This document shows, piece after piece, positions 18,295 through 26,353 of a stretch of DNA of 64,000 bases. Source of the DNA: Bacillota bacterium. GTDB taxonomy: Bacteria; Bacillota; Clostridia; Saccharofermentanales; Fastidiosipilaceae. The notes beneath the pieces were generated by a model, which did not search any database, was not told where the DNA came from, and was given only the letters and a program-made list of their open reading frames with translations. The first letter of the stretch is position 1; every line of letters begins with the position of its first letter. The stretch is from assembly GCA_023388435.1 (NCBI GenBank), contig JAEWGG010000037.1:1-64000 (forward strand), read 5' to 3'. The position numbers and the translations under genes were made by a program.

Positions 18295-18322
18295 CATGAA
18301 GCTCGGCTCATGAATCCTGGCT

Positions 18323-18370
18323 TGCAAAAATAAAAGAGCGCCCCGGAGTCCAAGTGGCTCCAGGGCGCTC
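18323..18370 (-). terminator. Terminator of the Xaa-Pro peptidase gene
   Basis: On the minus strand GAGCGCCC-GGAG and CTCC-GGGGCGCTC (18359-18370 and 18336-18348) pair, followed by TTTTATTTTTG. It lies about 25 bases after the stop codon. Confidence 0.9.
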
Positions 18371-18393
18371 CGCTGCGCGGACTTGTCTGGGAC

Positions 18394-19485
18394 TCAGCTA
18401 CGGCCAGTGATGAGCAGCTCCTTCGTGGCGCTGGTCAGAATTTCCAGGCCATCCTCGTGGAGCAGGCAGCTGTCTTCGATGCGCACGCCGCCCAGACCGG
18501 GAACGTAGATGCCCGGCTCCACGGTGAGCAGGACTCCTGCCGGCAGGGGCTTGTCCCACTTCGGACTGAGGCTGGGCAGTTCGTGGATTTCCAGACCCAG
18601 GCTGTGGCCCAGGCCATGACCGAAGTAGGGGCCATAGCCAGCCTCTTCGATGATGGAGCGGGCGAAGCGGTCCCCCTCCTGCCCCGTCATCCCCGCCTTG
18701 ATGTTCTGTTCGGCATTGATCTGAGCCTTCAAGACCACGTTGTAGATGTCAATGAGCTTCTCATTACTGTGACCGATAAAAAAGCTACGGGTAATATCCG
18801 AGCAGTAGCCCTTGTAGATACAGCCGAAGTCCATGGTCACCATGTCGCCATCTTCCAGGATTTTTTCGGAAGCCACGCCGTGGGGCATGGCGCCACGCAG
18901 ACCCGAAGCGCAGATGGTCTCAAAAGAAGGGCCGGCTGCACCGCGTTTCTTCATGTTGTACTCCAGCAGGGCCGCGGCCTCCAGTTCGGACATGCCCGCA
19001 TGGAGGCAGGGCCAGGTCTCGGCAAAGGCCTCGTCCGCAATGAGTACGGCCTTGCGAATGTAATCAAGCTCCTCCGCATCCTTGATCTGACGTAGCTGGG
19101 CGAGGTCCTGGGAGATGTTCTCGAGCTCCACATCGGGCAGGGCCTTGTGCAGGGCCAGATAGTCACGGGCCGAGAGGGCCTCGCCCTCATAGCCCAGACG
19201 GCGGATGCGGTGGCGGCGAACATAGTCGTAGATTTCTTCGCGCAGGGGACCAGGGACCTGCTTCACCGTGTAGGAGAGGCACTGCTCCTGGGCCTGCTCC
19301 TTATAACGGCTGTCCACATAGATCCAGGCCTCGTCCTGGGTCAGCAGTATCTCCGAAGTTGTGCCAGAAAAATCACTCAGATAGCGGCTGTTCTCACGTC
19401 CGTAGAGAAAGACCGCCTCAAGGTGACGGCTCGCCATCAGCTCGCGCAGGGCTGCCAGGCGCTTGTCCATACGCTCTTTTTTCAT
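18394..19485 (-). CDS. pepP: Xaa-Pro peptidase (M24B)
   Basis: A 363-residue cytoplasmic aminopeptidase that removes N-terminal residues preceding proline. The N-terminal creatinase domain (about 1-130) is followed by the pita-bread domain, with all five metal ligands visible: D in VTMDFGC, D in YCSDITRS, H in FGHGLGHSLGLEIHE, E in VEPGIYV and E in VRIEDSC. Its position just upstream of oppA suggests it processes imported proline-containing peptides. A GAGGAGGAGAC ribosome site precedes the ATG. Confidence 0.93.
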   Translation of the reverse strand: MKKERMDKRLAALRELMASRHLEAVFLYGRENSRYLSDFSGTTSEILLTQDEAWIYVDSRYKEQAQEQCLSYTVKQVPGPLREEIYDYVRRHRIRRLGYEGEALSARDYLALHKALPDVELENISQDLAQLRQIKDAEELDYIRKAVLIADEAFAETWPCLHAGMSELEAAALLEYNMKKRGAAGPSFETICASGLRGAMPHGVASEKILEDGDMVTMDFGCIYKGYCSDITRSFFIGHSNEKLIDIYNVVLKAQINAEQNIKAGMTGQEGDRFARSIIEEAGYGPYFGHGLGHSLGLEIHELPSLSPKWDKPLPAGVLLTVEPGIYVPGLGGVRIEDSCLLHEDGLEILTSATKELLITGRS

Positions 19486-19863
19486 TGTCTCCTCCTCTAT
19501 TACCTTTATTATTAGATACTATTCTATAGCATAAAAAAGAGTTCAGAGAAGCCTCTTCCCCACTCAGATGCTCCCCCATTCTCTCATATCCACTCAGGTC
19601 ATCACAGATCGAGACCCATTTTTTGGCACAGTGGATCCGGCTGGACTAAGAGCAAGGAGGAAAAGTGAAATGCAGCTCGAGCATCTGAGAAGGCTAATTC
19701 CCAGCCTCATACCACGCCGCCTTTTTTGTACGGCGCATCTCAGACCAGGCGCCCTTCCGCTGCTTTTCTGCTAAGTCCATCGCCTCTCCTCATTTTCATC
19801 ATGTGCGCAGGGCTCCGTTGGGGGCCTACTGGCAACATATGGTATACAGCATACCCGTTTTGT
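19486..19863 (-). other. Low-GC gap with the pepP promoter candidate and a possible short gene
   Basis: This 378-base stretch is visibly more AT-rich than its surroundings. On the minus strand TATGC-TATAGA (hexamer 19523-19528) is an extended -10 for pepP without a clear -35. On the plus strand AAGGAGGAAAAGTGA precedes an ATG at 19670 that opens a 34-codon frame ending at 19774 (MQLEHLRRLIPSLIPRRLFC and 14 more residues). The ribosome site is excellent but the peptide is unremarkable and basic, and I see no promoter, so a gene is only possible. Confidence 0.35.
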
Positions 19864-20475
19864 TCATCTGAGGGCTGTCTCCGGAAGGATGGCGACATGG
19901 GTATGAGGATAAAACGTTAATTCCTCCTGCTGCAATGATACAAAATATTCATGGTAGACAGCAAATTCTCGATTCGTCAGATGGATGCAGATCTGCCGCC
20001 CGTCACTGTCCTGAAAATACAGGTGGTACAGCGTATAGCTGCCGGAACGCCTCCCCGCCTTACGCTTTTCACTGTCCGTAGCGATATACGATACGACAGC
20101 AGTTTCAGGTCCATGTACCAGATCGGCCATGACTGGATACACGATACGCAGAGAAAGAACGAAAAACGCCAGCACAATCCCGAGCACATATGAGACACGT
20201 CCACATCGATACAGGCAAGGGTGACGTTTAGAGAAGCCGCTGGAACTTTTCCTAGCCCTAATGTGCAGCAAGCCCCAGCAGAAAAAGGAAGTAGCGAGCA
20301 GCGAAATAAGCATTCCGATTATTTTAAATACGAATGCACGCCGACCGATATATACAGAATCGCAGTAAGCAGATAGACAGAACACCCCAAATGTCAGCAG
20401 AATGAGCATCCCCATACAAATGCCTGGGCGGGAGCGAAAACGTGTGCAGCTTGCTTCACTGGCCTTCTTGAACAT
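19864..20475 (-). CDS. Hypothetical membrane protein with three predicted helices
   Basis: A 203-residue protein with hydrophobic segments at about 20-38, 48-70 and 95-118, followed by a C-terminal domain of about 80 residues (SYTLYHLYFQDSDGRQICIH) that should lie outside or at the membrane face. I do not recognise the family. AGGGGG precedes the ATG. Its base composition is clearly lower in GC than the genes on both sides, and it uses many AT-ending codons, which suggests recent acquisition. There is no adjacent mobility gene. It stands alone between pepP and yqeG. Confidence 0.65.
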   Translation of the reverse strand: MFKKASEASCTRFRSRPGICMGMLILLTFGVFCLSAYCDSVYIGRRAFVFKIIGMLISLLATSFFCWGLLHIRARKSSSGFSKRHPCLYRCGRVSYVLGIVLAFFVLSLRIVYPVMADLVHGPETAVVSYIATDSEKRKAGRRSGSYTLYHLYFQDSDGRQICIHLTNREFAVYHEYFVSLQQEELTFYPHTHVAILPETALR

Positions 20476-20584
20476 ATGCGTCCCCCTGTTTATCAGCTGT
20501 CTGCAGGGGCTCTTAGTACAGTCCTCACCCAGGTCCCCAGTTCAGGCCTCGAAGTCCACGGACAGCCCGTCCTCTGCTCATGAA

Positions 20585-21118
20585 TTAATAGAGTTCATTG
20601 TAGGGAAAGGGCAGGGCAAGGCAAAAAAACCAGAGGCGCTCAGCCAGGCGCTTCAGGCGGATATACCAGGGTTCGTGGCTGTCCACCGGGCGGACCAGCA
20701 CGGTGCTGACCAGGCCCAGGCCAGCCAAGGCATCGGTGAAGTATTGGTCCCCCAACATCAGCGTCTCAGAGGGCTTCCGGGAAAAGTCCTGCATGGCCTG
20801 GCGCAGGGCCCGTTTGCCGGGCTTCCCCGCCTCCCCGTAGACGGGAATGGCCAGGCCCTGACGCTCCAGATTCTGAGCCAGGGCCGCCGCCCGCCCCCGC
20901 TTGGCATTGGAGACCACGGCCACATCCAGCCCTGCCTCACGCATGGCCCGCAGATGGGCCAGGGCCCCAGGGCTGGCCTCACGTCGTCCGTGCCCCTGAA
21001 GGCAGTTATCCAAGTCGGTCAGTACAAGCCGGTAGCCCTGGCCATAGAGTCGGCGCCAGTCCAAGTCGGCTACGCTTGAGATGTAGGCCTGGGGCCGCCA
21101 CTTCGCAGCTGGCATCAT
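20585..21118 (-). CDS. yqeG: YqeG family HAD IIIA-type phosphatase
   Basis: A 177-residue HAD-superfamily protein. Motif I is LTDLDNCLQ (both aspartates present; the usual D-x-D-N-T-L has Cys instead of Thr), motif II VVSNA, the lysine is in GKPGKRAL, and the acidic motif is MLGDQYFTD. YqeG proteins are predicted phosphatases, possibly for phosphatidylglycerol phosphate or a related substrate; the function in Firmicutes is not settled. It follows tRNA-Pro on the same strand. The usual yqeH partner is not beside it. GAAGAGG precedes the ATG. Confidence 0.85.
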   Translation of the reverse strand: MMPAAKWRPQAYISSVADLDWRRLYGQGYRLVLTDLDNCLQGHGRREASPGALAHLRAMREAGLDVAVVSNAKRGRAAALAQNLERQGLAIPVYGEAGKPGKRALRQAMQDFSRKPSETLMLGDQYFTDALAGLGLVSTVLVRPVDSHEPWYIRLKRLAERLWFFCLALPFPYNELY

Positions 21119-21212
21119 GTTTACCTCTTCCCTGATATAAAAAAGACCGGCCCCCGCCAGCAGCAGCCCCAGCTGGAGACTGCGGCCAGCGGACTAGGGA
21201 CCGGCCCTCATA

Positions 21213-21288
21213 TGGTCGAGGTGACAGGATTCGAACCTGCGACATCCTGCTCCCAAAGCAGGCACGCTACCAACTGCGTCACACCTCG
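21213..21288 (-). tRNA. tRNA-Pro (anticodon TGG)
   Basis: A 76-base cloverleaf on the minus strand. The acceptor arm is CGAGGTG/CACCTCG, the anticodon arm CCTGC-TTTGGGA-GCAGG gives anticodon TGG, and the T arm contains GGTTCGAATCC. The CCA end is encoded (21213-21215). It lies between lgt and yqeG. Confidence 0.96.
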
Positions 21289-21302
21289 TGCAGACGAAAA
21301 AG

Positions 21303-21332
21303 AGTCTAACACAAAGACTTCTGAACTTACAA
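21303..21332 (-). promoter_or_regulatory. Promoter candidate of tRNA-Pro
   Basis: On the minus strand TTGTAA (21327-21332) and TAGACT (21303-21308) are 18 bases apart. The -10 ends 14 bases before the mature tRNA 5' end, which leaves only a short 5' leader. Confidence 0.5.
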
Positions 21333-21400
21333 GGGCGGGGCGGCGAAGCCGGAGACAAAAATCCGTCCCCGAAACTCAGCCCGCCCCCCAAGACTAAGCC

Positions 21401-22450
21401 TCAGCGCGGCTCATCCTGGCCCTCAGTCTGACCGCTCTCTTCCTGGGCCTGGGCCTCCTGCTGGGACTCACGTTCCTGCTGGACCTGGGCCGCCTCCTGC
21501 TGGACTTCGCGCTCCTGTTCCTCCCCAGAATCCCCCGCCTCACGGCGTAGGCGGCGGAGCTCCAATTCCTGGCCCTCCTCCTCATAAGCTTTGACCGCCT
21601 GGGCATAGCGCTCGGGACGGTAGATCGCCTGGAACCAGAGAAGCCCCAGATAGGCCAGGCCCAGGAGCAGCATCAGGGCGGAGAGCAGCATGGACACAGG
21701 CACCCGGCTGTGGCCGATGTAGAGGGCGTCGGTGCGGATGCTCTCTACGAAGAAGCGCAGCAGGCCATAGAGAACAAGGTACCAGGCGAGACAGACTCCG
21801 CGGCGCTCCTGGCGGCGGCGGATCAGCAGGAGTATGGCAAAAATCAGCAGGTTGCCAAGAAATTCGTAGAGAAAAGTTGGATGCACAGGCAGGTCGGGAT
21901 TCAGACCTGGCTGATTCAGACTGGCCAGATAGCGCCTCGTCCCATTAGAGTACATACCCCAGGGCAGGCTCGTATTCGTACCGAAGGCCTCCTGATTGAA
22001 GAAGTTGCCCCAGCGCCCAATAGCCTGGCCAAGGGGGATATAGACAATCAGGTAGTCCATGCAGCGCAGGCTTGAAATCCCTTTGATACGGGAGACCAGG
22101 CAGACGCCCAGAATCGCGCCAATGACCCCTCCGTAGAAGGCCATGCCCCCAGAGCGCGTATCAAAAATGGACCAGAGATTATTGCGGTATTGGTCCCAGG
22201 AAAAAATCACATAATAGATGCGGGCGCAGATCACCGCCAGAGGAATGGCCGCAATCAGGCAGTCCAGCACGTCATCCTGGCAAAAGCCGTAGCGGCGGCT
22301 GTGGCGCAGGGCCAGATACATCCCCAGCAGGACCCCCAGGGCGATGACAATGCCATACCAGTAGATGGACAAGCCGAAGACCTGTACGGCCTCGCGCTGA
22401 ATGTGGAGCTCGTGTATCCCGAGTCCGGGGAAACTCACAATGTAGTCCAT
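21401..22450 (-). CDS. lgt: Prolipoprotein diacylglyceryl transferase
   Basis: A 349-residue inner-membrane enzyme that transfers diacylglycerol from phosphatidylglycerol to the lipobox cysteine of prolipoproteins such as OppA. Seven helices are predicted. The Lgt signature IGRWGNFFNQEAFG (about residues 143-156) and the early SIYWYGI motif are present. The last 60 or so residues are an unusual Gln/Glu-rich charged tail (EEQEREVQQEAAQVQQ and similar) absent from typical Lgt. It follows yfmH by 92 bases on the same strand. Confidence 0.95.
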   Translation of the reverse strand: MDYIVSFPGLGIHELHIQREAVQVFGLSIYWYGIVIALGVLLGMYLALRHSRRYGFCQDDVLDCLIAAIPLAVICARIYYVIFSWDQYRNNLWSIFDTRSGGMAFYGGVIGAILGVCLVSRIKGISSLRCMDYLIVYIPLGQAIGRWGNFFNQEAFGTNTSLPWGMYSNGTRRYLASLNQPGLNPDLPVHPTFLYEFLGNLLIFAILLLIRRRQERRGVCLAWYLVLYGLLRFFVESIRTDALYIGHSRVPVSMLLSALMLLLGLAYLGLLWFQAIYRPERYAQAVKAYEEEGQELELRRLRREAGDSGEEQEREVQQEAAQVQQERESQQEAQAQEESGQTEGQDEPR

Positions 22451-22542
22451 AGTTCAATTCTCCTATTCTTATAGAACTCACAGTCTGGAACTCAGCGCCT
22501 GAAACTCGGCGCCGCTCTCAGGCGGACGTTCGAGCGCCTGCA

Positions 22543-23931
22543 CTAAGCTTTTCCGGCCAGGAGGCGCAGTTCAACACTGTCCACCGGCTCCTGCAGGAAG
22601 CTCAGAGCCTCAAGCCCTCGCTTCCAGTTTGCCTCTCTATAGGCCCGGGCATAGTCCTCCAGATCCAGGCCGTCCAGGCTCAGGTGCAGGAGTTCCAAGG
22701 CCTGACGCTCGACGCTGTCAAAGGCCCGGACAAAACGGCCGAAGGCCGCCTTGCGCTGCTCTTCATAGAGCTCTGGCCTGAAATACCGGGGCTGTCCCGC
22801 AGCCAGGCGCCCCAGCTCAGCACTGAGCTCAGCCCGCAGCTCGGCCAGGGCCTCCGCCGCCCCTTCACGGTCCAGGCTGGCCGTACAGTGAGCATATTGG
22901 CGTTCCAACTGGTAGCGCAGTTGCAAACTGTCGTTGATAAGGCCCCTCTGATAAAGCTCGTGATATAGTGGGGCGCTGTCCCCCAAAAGGCTGTCCAATA
23001 ACAGCTGGGCCGAGACATTTTCCCTGGCACGCTCCAAGTCGTCAAGAAGCCACGGAAGCTGTTCGACACGCTTCTTCTGGGCCCAGTAGACCGCCTCTGG
23101 CCCCGTGTTCTGCTCCTCTTCCAGCTGTACAGGGGCCTGGCCAAAACTCCGCTCATATTCCTGGACCAGGTGACCAGGCGCCGAACGGAAGTCTGACAAG
23201 ATGCCGTCCAAAAAGCTGAGCAGCTCTTCCAGGTCCCCAGCAGACCAGTCGCCCGACACAGTGGCCTGGACCTGGGCCGGGTGGTAAATGGACCTGTGCA
23301 GGGCCTGTAGGTCCTCGGCCCTAAGCTGCTCCAATTCTTCACGATCTCCGCCAATATCATGGCGCACCGCCTGCTCCTTATAGAGGGCCGCAAAGAGACG
23401 CTGCCAGGCACGGCTCTCAGGCTCGTCGGCATACATGTCCAACTCGGCCTGGATGATGGGCAGCTCCGCCGCAATGCGCTGGGAACTGAGTTCGGCCTGG
23501 AAGAAGGCCCGTGTCAGGAGTTGGGCCGCCTGGGCCAGTGGAGCTCCGCTCCCCCTGACATAGTAGACCGTAAACTCGTGCCCCGTATAGGCGTTGCTCT
23601 GACAACCAAGGGCGGCTAGGGCTTGCATGAGGCCCTCCCTCTGCCCCCCCTCTTCATCCGCCCGTTCAAAGATACAGTGCTCCAGGAAGTGAGCCGATCC
23701 GGGTAGAATAGCCCGCAAATCTCCGGCCCCTGTCCGAAAGTGACGGTAGGCTGAGCCGTAGGGCAGGGCCAGGGCAAAGAAGCGCTGGTGGAAGCCTGGC
23801 TTCGGTATGTAGTAACAGCGAAAGCCACTGGGGTGGCGGTAGAGATCGATGGGCTCAGCTGTCCAGGGATTTGGACGCCGCTCCTGGACAAAGCTGGACA
23901 GCGACCTGAGATAGCGGTCAAGCTCAGACAT
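22543..23931 (-). CDS. yfmH: YfmH-type M16 zinc peptidase (EF-P modification-associated)
   Basis: A 462-residue M16 peptidase with the inverted zinc motif H81-F-L-E84-H85 and a downstream glutamate in QAELDMYADEPE. Segments such as FFALALPYGSAYRHF fit YfmH, which with YfmF is needed in Bacillus for maturation of the 5-aminopentanol modification on elongation factor P. The ATG at 23931 (MSELDRYLRSL) overlaps the preceding gene by 8 bases, and longer in-frame extensions are not family-like. Its partner YfmF is encoded immediately upstream, fused to RibF. M16 pairs normally work as a catalytic plus a non-catalytic subunit. Confidence 0.88.
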   Translation of the reverse strand: MSELDRYLRSLSSFVQERRPNPWTAEPIDLYRHPSGFRCYYIPKPGFHQRFFALALPYGSAYRHFRTGAGDLRAILPGSAHFLEHCIFERADEEGGQREGLMQALAALGCQSNAYTGHEFTVYYVRGSGAPLAQAAQLLTRAFFQAELSSQRIAAELPIIQAELDMYADEPESRAWQRLFAALYKEQAVRHDIGGDREELEQLRAEDLQALHRSIYHPAQVQATVSGDWSAGDLEELLSFLDGILSDFRSAPGHLVQEYERSFGQAPVQLEEEQNTGPEAVYWAQKKRVEQLPWLLDDLERARENVSAQLLLDSLLGDSAPLYHELYQRGLINDSLQLRYQLERQYAHCTASLDREGAAEALAELRAELSAELGRLAAGQPRYFRPELYEEQRKAAFGRFVRAFDSVERQALELLHLSLDGLDLEDYARAYREANWKRGLEALSFLQEPVDSVELRLLAGKA

Positions 23932-26353
23932 GGAGGTCCTCCTCTCGCCCTCCGTCAGCGGACGCCTCTGGCTCCTCCAGCCGGGGGCCCAGACTGTAAC
24001 AGATGCACTCTTCCAAACTCTGGGCGAGCTTGATGACATCCTCTCTTGTGAGGGCCTTGAGGGCCTGGGCCGCATCCTGGTGGTCCCAGAGCTGGCGGCG
24101 CCCCCAGGCCTGAAGCTGGACGAAGAGCTTGGCGCTGAGCCGGTCTTCCGCACTGCTCAACTGCCCCAGTAAGAGTTTGCGACTCTTCTCCAGCAGCTCA
24201 TCACTGAAGTGCCCAGCGGCAATCAGGGCCAGCTGCTCACGCACGGCCCGAACCGCCTCCTCCACCGCCGAGGGGGCCAGGCCCGCCGAGACGACAAGAC
24301 TCAGCTGCCCAGGCTTCGGATAGGAATAAATACTGTAGGCCAGGCCCTGTCGCTCGCGAATCTCCTCAAAAAGGAGGGAGTGACTGTCCCCGCCAAACAT
24401 GCTGTTGAGCAGGGCCTGGGCCATGGGCTTGCCCAGGCCAGGCGCAGGCAGCCCCCGCCAGGCCATATACAGACGGTCCTGGCGCAGGTCCTCCTGCTCG
24501 CTCTGCCGCCCCCGCAGAACTGGAGGGCGATACTGGGGCAGGAGGCCGCGGCCCAGTTCAGGCCAGGCCGCCTGCTCCCGCTTACGCCCCTGGAAGGCAA
24601 AGCCCTCCAGACAGTGCTGGATCGTACGAAAGTCCTCCTCTTCCAGATGCCCCGCCGTATAAACATTGATCTGTGCCTCGCGCAGCAAGTCCTGCCAGGC
24701 CCTGCTTACCTCCTCCAGGCTGAGCGTCTCCAAGTCCTCAATCGCGCCCCCCGCAGGCAGGCCCCAGGGACCTTCAGGAAAGAGTAGCGCACTGGCCCTT
24801 CTAGCTGCGCAGTAGGCCTTATCCCGCTCCTGGGCGCGGCGGTCCAAAATCAGATTTTCCCGTTCGCGCTCCAAGTCCTCAGGGCGGAAGAGCCTGTCCC
24901 CCGACCCCTGACGGCCCAGAATCTGCCGGAAAAATACGGGCAGCATCTCACGGAAGGGTCGCTCGGAGCTCTCCAGTCCCTGGTCCAGGGCGGAAAGCTC
25001 GAAATAGAGCAGCTGCAAGTCCCCTTCACTGCGGAGCTCGGACTGGACCAGGGCCCCGTAGTGGGCGTCCTGACAGCGGTTAAAAGAAATCGTCTCAGGG
25101 AACTGGGCCGAGTGGCGCAAAACCAGTTCCTGGGCAAGGTTGCGGGCCGCATTCTTGCGGGACTCAGCCCGAATTTTACACTCCAGAACCAGGAGATTGC
25201 TGCCAAAGCGCAGACTGGGCAAGTGGTAATGGGCCACACCGCCACCTCGGCTGATGGGCACGAGGCGTTCGCGGCTCGCGAGGTAGCGGCGGACGCCCCT
25301 GCTGTCCTCATCGACAGCACGTTTTACCGCATCGAGATTGGGGAAACTGCGTTCCTCGCGCCAGAAGCGCAGAAGCTGAACCTGCAATTCCTGGCCATAG
25401 AGATCTCCATTGAAGTCGTAAACGTAGGTTTCGAGCAGGGGTTCACTGGCCTCGGTCTCAACAGTGGGGCGCAGACCAATATTACTGATCGAGTCATACC
25501 AGCGCTGGCCGATCAGAGTGCGGCTGGCATAGACGCCGAAGGGCAGGAGGACCTGACTCCGGTCCAGGCGCATATTTGCCGTCGGCATGCCGACCGTGCG
25601 GCCCAGGGCCCGGCCACTGACCACCCGCCCCTCAACAAGAAAGGGATGCCCCAGAAGGCGGCGGGCATCTTCCAGTCGGCCGTCGAGCAGTGCCTGGCGG
25701 ATGCGCGTTGAAGAGATGCGTCCACCCACAGCCTCCACCTGATCCACGACCACGATGTCCACGGCGTGCTCCCGCCCCCAGCTGCGGAGAAAGTCCACAT
25801 CACCGCTGCGCCCTCGGCCGAAGCGAAAGTCACTGCCAACCACAATCAGCTTGCAGGGCATGTACTGGCAGAGCTCCTCCAAAAAGGCTGCGGGCTCCAG
25901 CTGCCGAAAGCGCTCGGTAAAACGCTGCTCAAAACTATAGCGCACCCCCAGTTCGGCGAGAAAGTCCGCCCGAATCTGGCTGGTCTGAATGCGCAGGCCC
26001 CAGTTCTCCAACCAGGCCTTACGCGGAGCCTCTGGCTCCTCCAGGGCCACACTCTCCTCCCCCTCAGCGCGAACATGCTCCTGCAGGTGGGACAGAAGCT
26101 GCTTGGGCAAGTAGTCAAAGGTATAGACTGCGGGAATGAGCTCTCGTTCCTGGCAGCCCTGGAGCAGACTCAGAAGCAGGCGCTGATGGCCGCGGTGCAC
26201 ACCATCAAAAAATCCGAGGGCGAGGCCGAAGCCCTTGCTCTGCTCATCCTCCCGCAGCAGGCCACAGACCTGGACGTCGGGCTGACTCTGATTGACATAG
26301 CAGCGGACATGCCGCTGCTCAGTTTTCTTTATGTTGCAGGGACTCACGGTCAC
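23924..26353 (-). CDS. ribF: Fusion: RibF riboflavin kinase/FAD synthetase + YfmF non-catalytic M16 subunit
   Basis: A continuous frame of 809 codons. Residues about 25-365 are RibF: the FMN-adenylyltransferase motif GFFDGVHRGHQ (47-57), ISSTRIRQAL, then the riboflavin-kinase signature GRTVGMPTANM. Residues about 366-809 are an M16-fold protein of YfmF type, lacking H-x-x-E-H but with the second-domain segment FGGDSHSLLFEEIRERQGLAYSIYSYP. I place the start at the GTG at 26353, where GGAGAGG lies 7 bases upstream inside the end of the preceding gene; a TTG 21 codons earlier is possible. It overlaps both neighbours. No stop or frameshift separates the two halves (join near 25260). Confidence 0.9.
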   Translation of the reverse strand: MTVSPCNIKKTEQRHVRCYVNQSQPDVQVCGLLREDEQSKGFGLALGFFDGVHRGHQRLLLSLLQGCQERELIPAVYTFDYLPKQLLSHLQEHVRAEGEESVALEEPEAPRKAWLENWGLRIQTSQIRADFLAELGVRYSFEQRFTERFRQLEPAAFLEELCQYMPCKLIVVGSDFRFGRGRSGDVDFLRSWGREHAVDIVVVDQVEAVGGRISSTRIRQALLDGRLEDARRLLGHPFLVEGRVVSGRALGRTVGMPTANMRLDRSQVLLPFGVYASRTLIGQRWYDSISNIGLRPTVETEASEPLLETYVYDFNGDLYGQELQVQLLRFWREERSFPNLDAVKRAVDEDSRGVRRYLASRERLVPISRGGGVAHYHLPSLRFGSNLLVLECKIRAESRKNAARNLAQELVLRHSAQFPETISFNRCQDAHYGALVQSELRSEGDLQLLYFELSALDQGLESSERPFREMLPVFFRQILGRQGSGDRLFRPEDLERERENLILDRRAQERDKAYCAARRASALLFPEGPWGLPAGGAIEDLETLSLEEVSRAWQDLLREAQINVYTAGHLEEEDFRTIQHCLEGFAFQGRKREQAAWPELGRGLLPQYRPPVLRGRQSEQEDLRQDRLYMAWRGLPAPGLGKPMAQALLNSMFGGDSHSLLFEEIRERQGLAYSIYSYPKPGQLSLVVSAGLAPSAVEEAVRAVREQLALIAAGHFSDELLEKSRKLLLGQLSSAEDRLSAKLFVQLQAWGRRQLWDHQDAAQALKALTREDVIKLAQSLEECICYSLGPRLEEPEASADGGREEDLHV

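Noticed and set aside
19726..19920. A 64-codon plus-strand frame in the low-GC gap
   Set aside because: It overlaps the end of the membrane protein gene on the other strand and has no ribosome site.
20402..21079. A 225-codon plus-strand frame over yqeG
   Set aside because: It is antisense to yqeG, whose HAD motifs are clear.
21139..21210. Terminator after tRNA-Pro
   Set aside because: A T-run exists, but the flanking GGGCCGGTC copies are a direct and not an inverted repeat, so no solid stem could be drawn.
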